Origin: Mucilaginibacter xinganensis
Lineage (GTDB): Bacteria; Bacteroidota; Bacteroidia; Sphingobacteriales; Sphingobacteriaceae
Direction of reading: 5' to 3'
Assembly (NCBI GenBank): GCA_026225055.1
Contig: JAMFSA010000248.1
Coordinates: 127,332 to 191,331, forward strand
Length of the DNA: 64,000 bases
The notes beneath the pieces were generated by a model. That model was given only the letters and a program-made list of their open reading frames with translations. It made no database searches and had not been told where the DNA came from. This document shows, in pieces, positions 60,998 to 64,000 of this stretch. Every line of letters starts with the position of its first letter. The first letter of the stretch is position 1. Both the position numbers and the translations under genes were made by a program.

Positions 60998-61537
60998 TTA
61001 AAATTTGCCGTATCCTACATGGGCCATTCTTTCACCCATTTCGGCATAGGCTTCATTTGGGCCGGGAGCCCATGTTCCTAAACCATCTACATAACGGTTG
61101 TACATACAAAATGCCGCTGCAATTAACACGGTGTCGTGTATCTCAATATCGGTAGCGCCTTCTGCACGAGCAGCTTCAATATCTGCTTCGGTAACATTTT
61201 TGCCATTGCCCTGCACTTGGTGGGCTATATGTAATAAGGCCCTTAATTTATCTGATACAGGTGTATTGGGCAACCCCGCTTTAATATCATCAATTAATGC
61301 CAGTCCGCTGTTTAAATGCGCTGCTGCGGCTGCCGCATGAGAGGTGTGGCAAAAGTGGCACTTGTTCCAATAGGATACCGATGCCGCTATGATCTCCCGT
61401 TCGCCGCTGGTAAGCGACGAAGGGCCTCTTAATAATATTTCCGCCAAATCGGTAAGGACTTTGCCGGTTTCGGGCCTGTAATTTAGTAAACCCACAATGC
61501 CGGGTAACTCTTCGTTCAATAATTTAATGTGTGCCAT
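60998..61537 (-). CDS. Carboxymuconolactone decarboxylase/AhpD-like peroxidase-related protein
   Basis: SYWNKCHFCHTSHAAAA (CxxC-x3-H redox motif) and AEGATDIEIHDTVLIAAAFCMYNRYVDGLGT. Confidence 0.9.
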   Translation of the reverse strand: MAHIKLLNEELPGIVGLLNYRPETGKVLTDLAEILLRGPSSLTSGEREIIAASVSYWNKCHFCHTSHAAAAAAHLNSGLALIDDIKAGLPNTPVSDKLRALLHIAHQVQGNGKNVTEADIEAARAEGATDIEIHDTVLIAAAFCMYNRYVDGLGTWAPGPNEAYAEMGERMAHVGYGKF

Positions 61538-61557
61538 TTTAAATTCTTACAATTGGT

Positions 61558-62130
61558 TTATACGGTTTGTTCAGTTCTGTCTACTTTAAAGGGTTTGGTG
61601 AGGTAGCCTTCGCGGGCGCGTTGTTCGCCCATTTTATCATATAGTTCCTCGTCATCTGGCTGCCAGGTGTCAAGGCCGTCAACATAACGGTTAAACATGC
61701 AGAACGCCGCTGCAATTAATACGGTATCGTGTATCTCTATATCCGTAGCGCCTTCAGAACGGGCAAATGCAACATCGGCATCGCTAACGTTTTTACCGCC
61801 GCTTTGCACTTTGGCTGCTATTTTTAAAAGGGCCTTTAGCCTGGCGCTGATAGGTGCACTTTCCGGATCGTTACGAACCTGTTTTACCAGCTCTCCATCA
61901 TCACCTAACTGGTGTTTGGCAATAGCGCCATGTATAGTAGTGCAATATTTGCAATTGTTTAAACCCGATACATAAGTAGCGATCAGTTCACGGTCGCCCG
62001 CGCTTAATGTTGGGTGTGGGTCGTGTAGCAGGGTTTGAACTAAAGCGTTTAATGGTCCTGCGGTTTCGGGGCGGAACATAAATAAGCTCCTTATTCCCGG
62101 GAATTCATGTGGTAAATTAACGTGTGGCAT
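61558..62130 (-). CDS. Carboxymuconolactone decarboxylase/AhpD-like protein, tandem paralogue
   Basis: LNNCKYCTTIHGAIAK and SEGATDIEIHDTVLIAAAFCMFNRYVDGLDT. Confidence 0.9.
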   Translation of the reverse strand: MPHVNLPHEFPGIRSLFMFRPETAGPLNALVQTLLHDPHPTLSAGDRELIATYVSGLNNCKYCTTIHGAIAKHQLGDDGELVKQVRNDPESAPISARLKALLKIAAKVQSGGKNVSDADVAFARSEGATDIEIHDTVLIAAAFCMFNRYVDGLDTWQPDDEELYDKMGEQRAREGYLTKPFKVDRTEQTV

Positions 62131-62536
62131 ATCAATTTAGATTTAGTGGCAGGCGGCAAGTTTTAAGCCGCTCTTAATACTTGTTGTTTATAACAATTGG
62201 TGTATGTCTAAACTAAGTAAATCATTTTAAATACGATAATACTATTTAAACAAATACTTGCTTGTATTTTACCTGATGATGATAGTATAACAGGTTCATT
62301 TTTAAGGGTATGTGATAGAATGTAATTATTGGAGATTTTTATATCGTTAACTAATTGATATCCAATTATTTATTTAGGATTAACATTTTTGCCACAGAAC
62401 TTAACATTTATGCTATCTGCTGATAGCGCACTTGTCTACATTTATCAATGTAATTATTGCTTATAAACCGGCATTAATTAAACTGATTATTCAGCAACCA
62501 ATTTTCGCGCTAAAAACTACTAACAATTAAAATCAT

Positions 62537-63418
62537 TTGGGTATGAACCGGAATATAATGAAAGAGATAACGCCATTAACTGATAATGATTGTTTTACCA
62601 TATTTTCGCGCACCAAAAAGGTCTTCGATTTTCCGCTGCATTATCATGATGAATTTGAGCTCAACCTTATTATAAATGGTAAAGGCGTAAAACGAGTAAT
62701 GGGAAATAGCGAGGCAGTGATTGATGACATGGAGCTGGTTTTAGTTGCCCCAAGCCTGTACCATGGCTGGTTTACGCATGAATGTAAGGAAGAAAATATA
62801 ACAGAGGTTACCATACAATTTCATAAAGATCTGTTTGATGAAAGATTGCTGAACAGGAACCAGTTGAGCCTTATCAAAACAATGTTTGAGAATGCGCAGT
62901 GCGGCATACTCTTTTCACAGGAAACCATTGTTAATGTAGCTGACCGGATACTCAACCTGAAAAAGATAAGTGGTTTTGATTCAGCACTCGAATTGATGTC
63001 GCTCCTATATGATCTGTCTATAGCCAAAAACAGCAAAATGCTTTCTGATCCTGGTCATTTATGTAAGGAATATAACTATAAGAATGAGAAGGTGGAGAAG
63101 GTGTTTGAATACCTGAACAAGAACTTCAGCAAACAGATTGCGCTTACCGAGATGGCCAGGATAGTTGATATGTCGGAAGCTGCTTTTGCCCGATTTATAA
63201 AAAAACGCACCGGGATGTCATTTGTAAACATCCTGAACGAGATCAGGGTAGGGCATGCCTCCAAAATATTGATAGACTCGACCGATACCATTTCCGAAAT
63301 CGCCTACCAGTGCGGTTTCAATAACTTATCCTATTTCAACCGCATCTTTAAAGAAAAAAAGATCGTCGGCCCAAAAGAATACAGAAGGACTTACGCGGGT
63401 GCCGAGATGTTTGTATAG
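62537..63418 (+). CDS. AraC-family transcriptional regulator with cupin-like N-terminus
   Basis: FDFPLHYHDEFELNLIINGKG cupin start; double HTH ending ISEIAYQCGFNNLSYFNRIFKEKKIVGPKEYRR. Confidence 0.95.
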   Translation: MGMNRNIMKEITPLTDNDCFTIFSRTKKVFDFPLHYHDEFELNLIINGKGVKRVMGNSEAVIDDMELVLVAPSLYHGWFTHECKEENITEVTIQFHKDLFDERLLNRNQLSLIKTMFENAQCGILFSQETIVNVADRILNLKKISGFDSALELMSLLYDLSIAKNSKMLSDPGHLCKEYNYKNEKVEKVFEYLNKNFSKQIALTEMARIVDMSEAAFARFIKKRTGMSFVNILNEIRVGHASKILIDSTDTISEIAYQCGFNNLSYFNRIFKEKKIVGPKEYRRTYAGAEMFV

Positions 63419-63705
63419 AAGATGCTTTTCCCGTCAATTTCATTATTTATAGATGTCATTTAGCAGCTAAAGCGGTATTCTATGCGGTATCGTTTACCCT
63501 ATTGAAATTTATAAGTATATAAACGACACTAATACCTTCCGCCCCTGTGTCAATCCACCGCACCCATGCGCTTATAGTATATTATCAAGTTATAGTAACA
63601 TTTTAGCTATACATGCTTGAGTATTCAATAATTGAAAATATTTTTATAGAAATATTTCGTTTATTAAAAAAATTAGTGTTAATTCGACACGTATTATAAA
63701 CCAAT

Positions 63706-64000
63706 ATGAGTAAAGATAAATTTGTTGTAGGAGTGGACTACGGGTCCGATTCTGTCCGCTCTGTAATTATTAACGCCCTTAACGGCGAAGAAATAGCATC
63801 ATCAGTATATTATTACCCGCGCTGGCAAAAAGGATTGTATTGTGATCCGGCGAATAACCAGTTCAGGCAGCATCCTTTAGATTATATTGAAGGGCTGGAG
63901 ATCACCATAAAAGATTGTATTAAAATAGCAGGCGGCGAAAGCGTTGCCCGGAACATCAAAGGATTATCCGTTGATACTACCGGTTCAACACCTGTCGCGG
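63706..64000 (+). CDS. araB-like: FGGY-family carbohydrate kinase, ribulokinase-like; truncated at window end
   Basis: Hand translation MSKDKFVVGVDYGSDSVRSVIINALNGEEIASSVYYYPRWQKGLYCDPANNQFRQHPLDYIEGLE...IKGLSVDTTGSTPVA. Confidence 0.85.
   Translation, partial: MSKDKFVVGVDYGSDSVRSVIINALNGEEIASSVYYYPRWQKGLYCDPANNQFRQHPLDYIEGLEITIKDCIKIAGGESVARNIKGLSVDTTGSTPVA

Noticed and set aside
1-64000. CRISPR array
   Set aside because: No series of regularly spaced identical repeats and no cas genes; the only regular short repeats are the two palindromes in the YhcG-type gene.

Overview
This 64 kb window looks like a Sphingobacteriaceae-type Bacteroidota chromosome (Mucilaginibacter/Pedobacter-like by gene content; taxonomy is inference). 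It falls into two parts. (A) About 1-15.5 kb is an accessory, defence-island-like region. It holds a truncated large helical-repeat protein, then an unannotated 469-aa protein ending in a HEPN-like R-N-x3-H motif, then a PLD-family nuclease (a candidate three-gene defence operon). It also holds a 1533-aa STAND NTPase with a PD-(D/E)xK (Mrr-like) N-terminus (Avs-like architecture), a DUF1016/YhcG-type nuclease with two copies of a 25-bp palindrome in its coding sequence, a decapitated SIR2-like ORF, a LytS/LytTR two-component pair, and a REC-domain plus microprotein operon. The region ends at a tRNA-His 3'-half, which I interpret as an attachment-site remnant marking the island boundary. (B) About 15.6-64 kb is chromosomal and dominated by a large polysaccharide utilisation locus: GH74, two GH31, GH29, HTCS, GH27, SGNH esterase, GH43, GH3, GH26, SusC/SusD, an AGE-family epimerase, GH9, a sugar isomerase/epimerase-like protein, an AraC regulator and the start of an araB-like kinase. 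The predicted target is fucosylated xyloglucan plus (galacto)mannan. Interleaved are a vanadium-haloperoxidase-like cassette, a heptaheme cytochrome c and a 1.2-kaa FG-GAP/ASPIC-UnbV lipoprotein. All family calls are from motif reading, with no database search.
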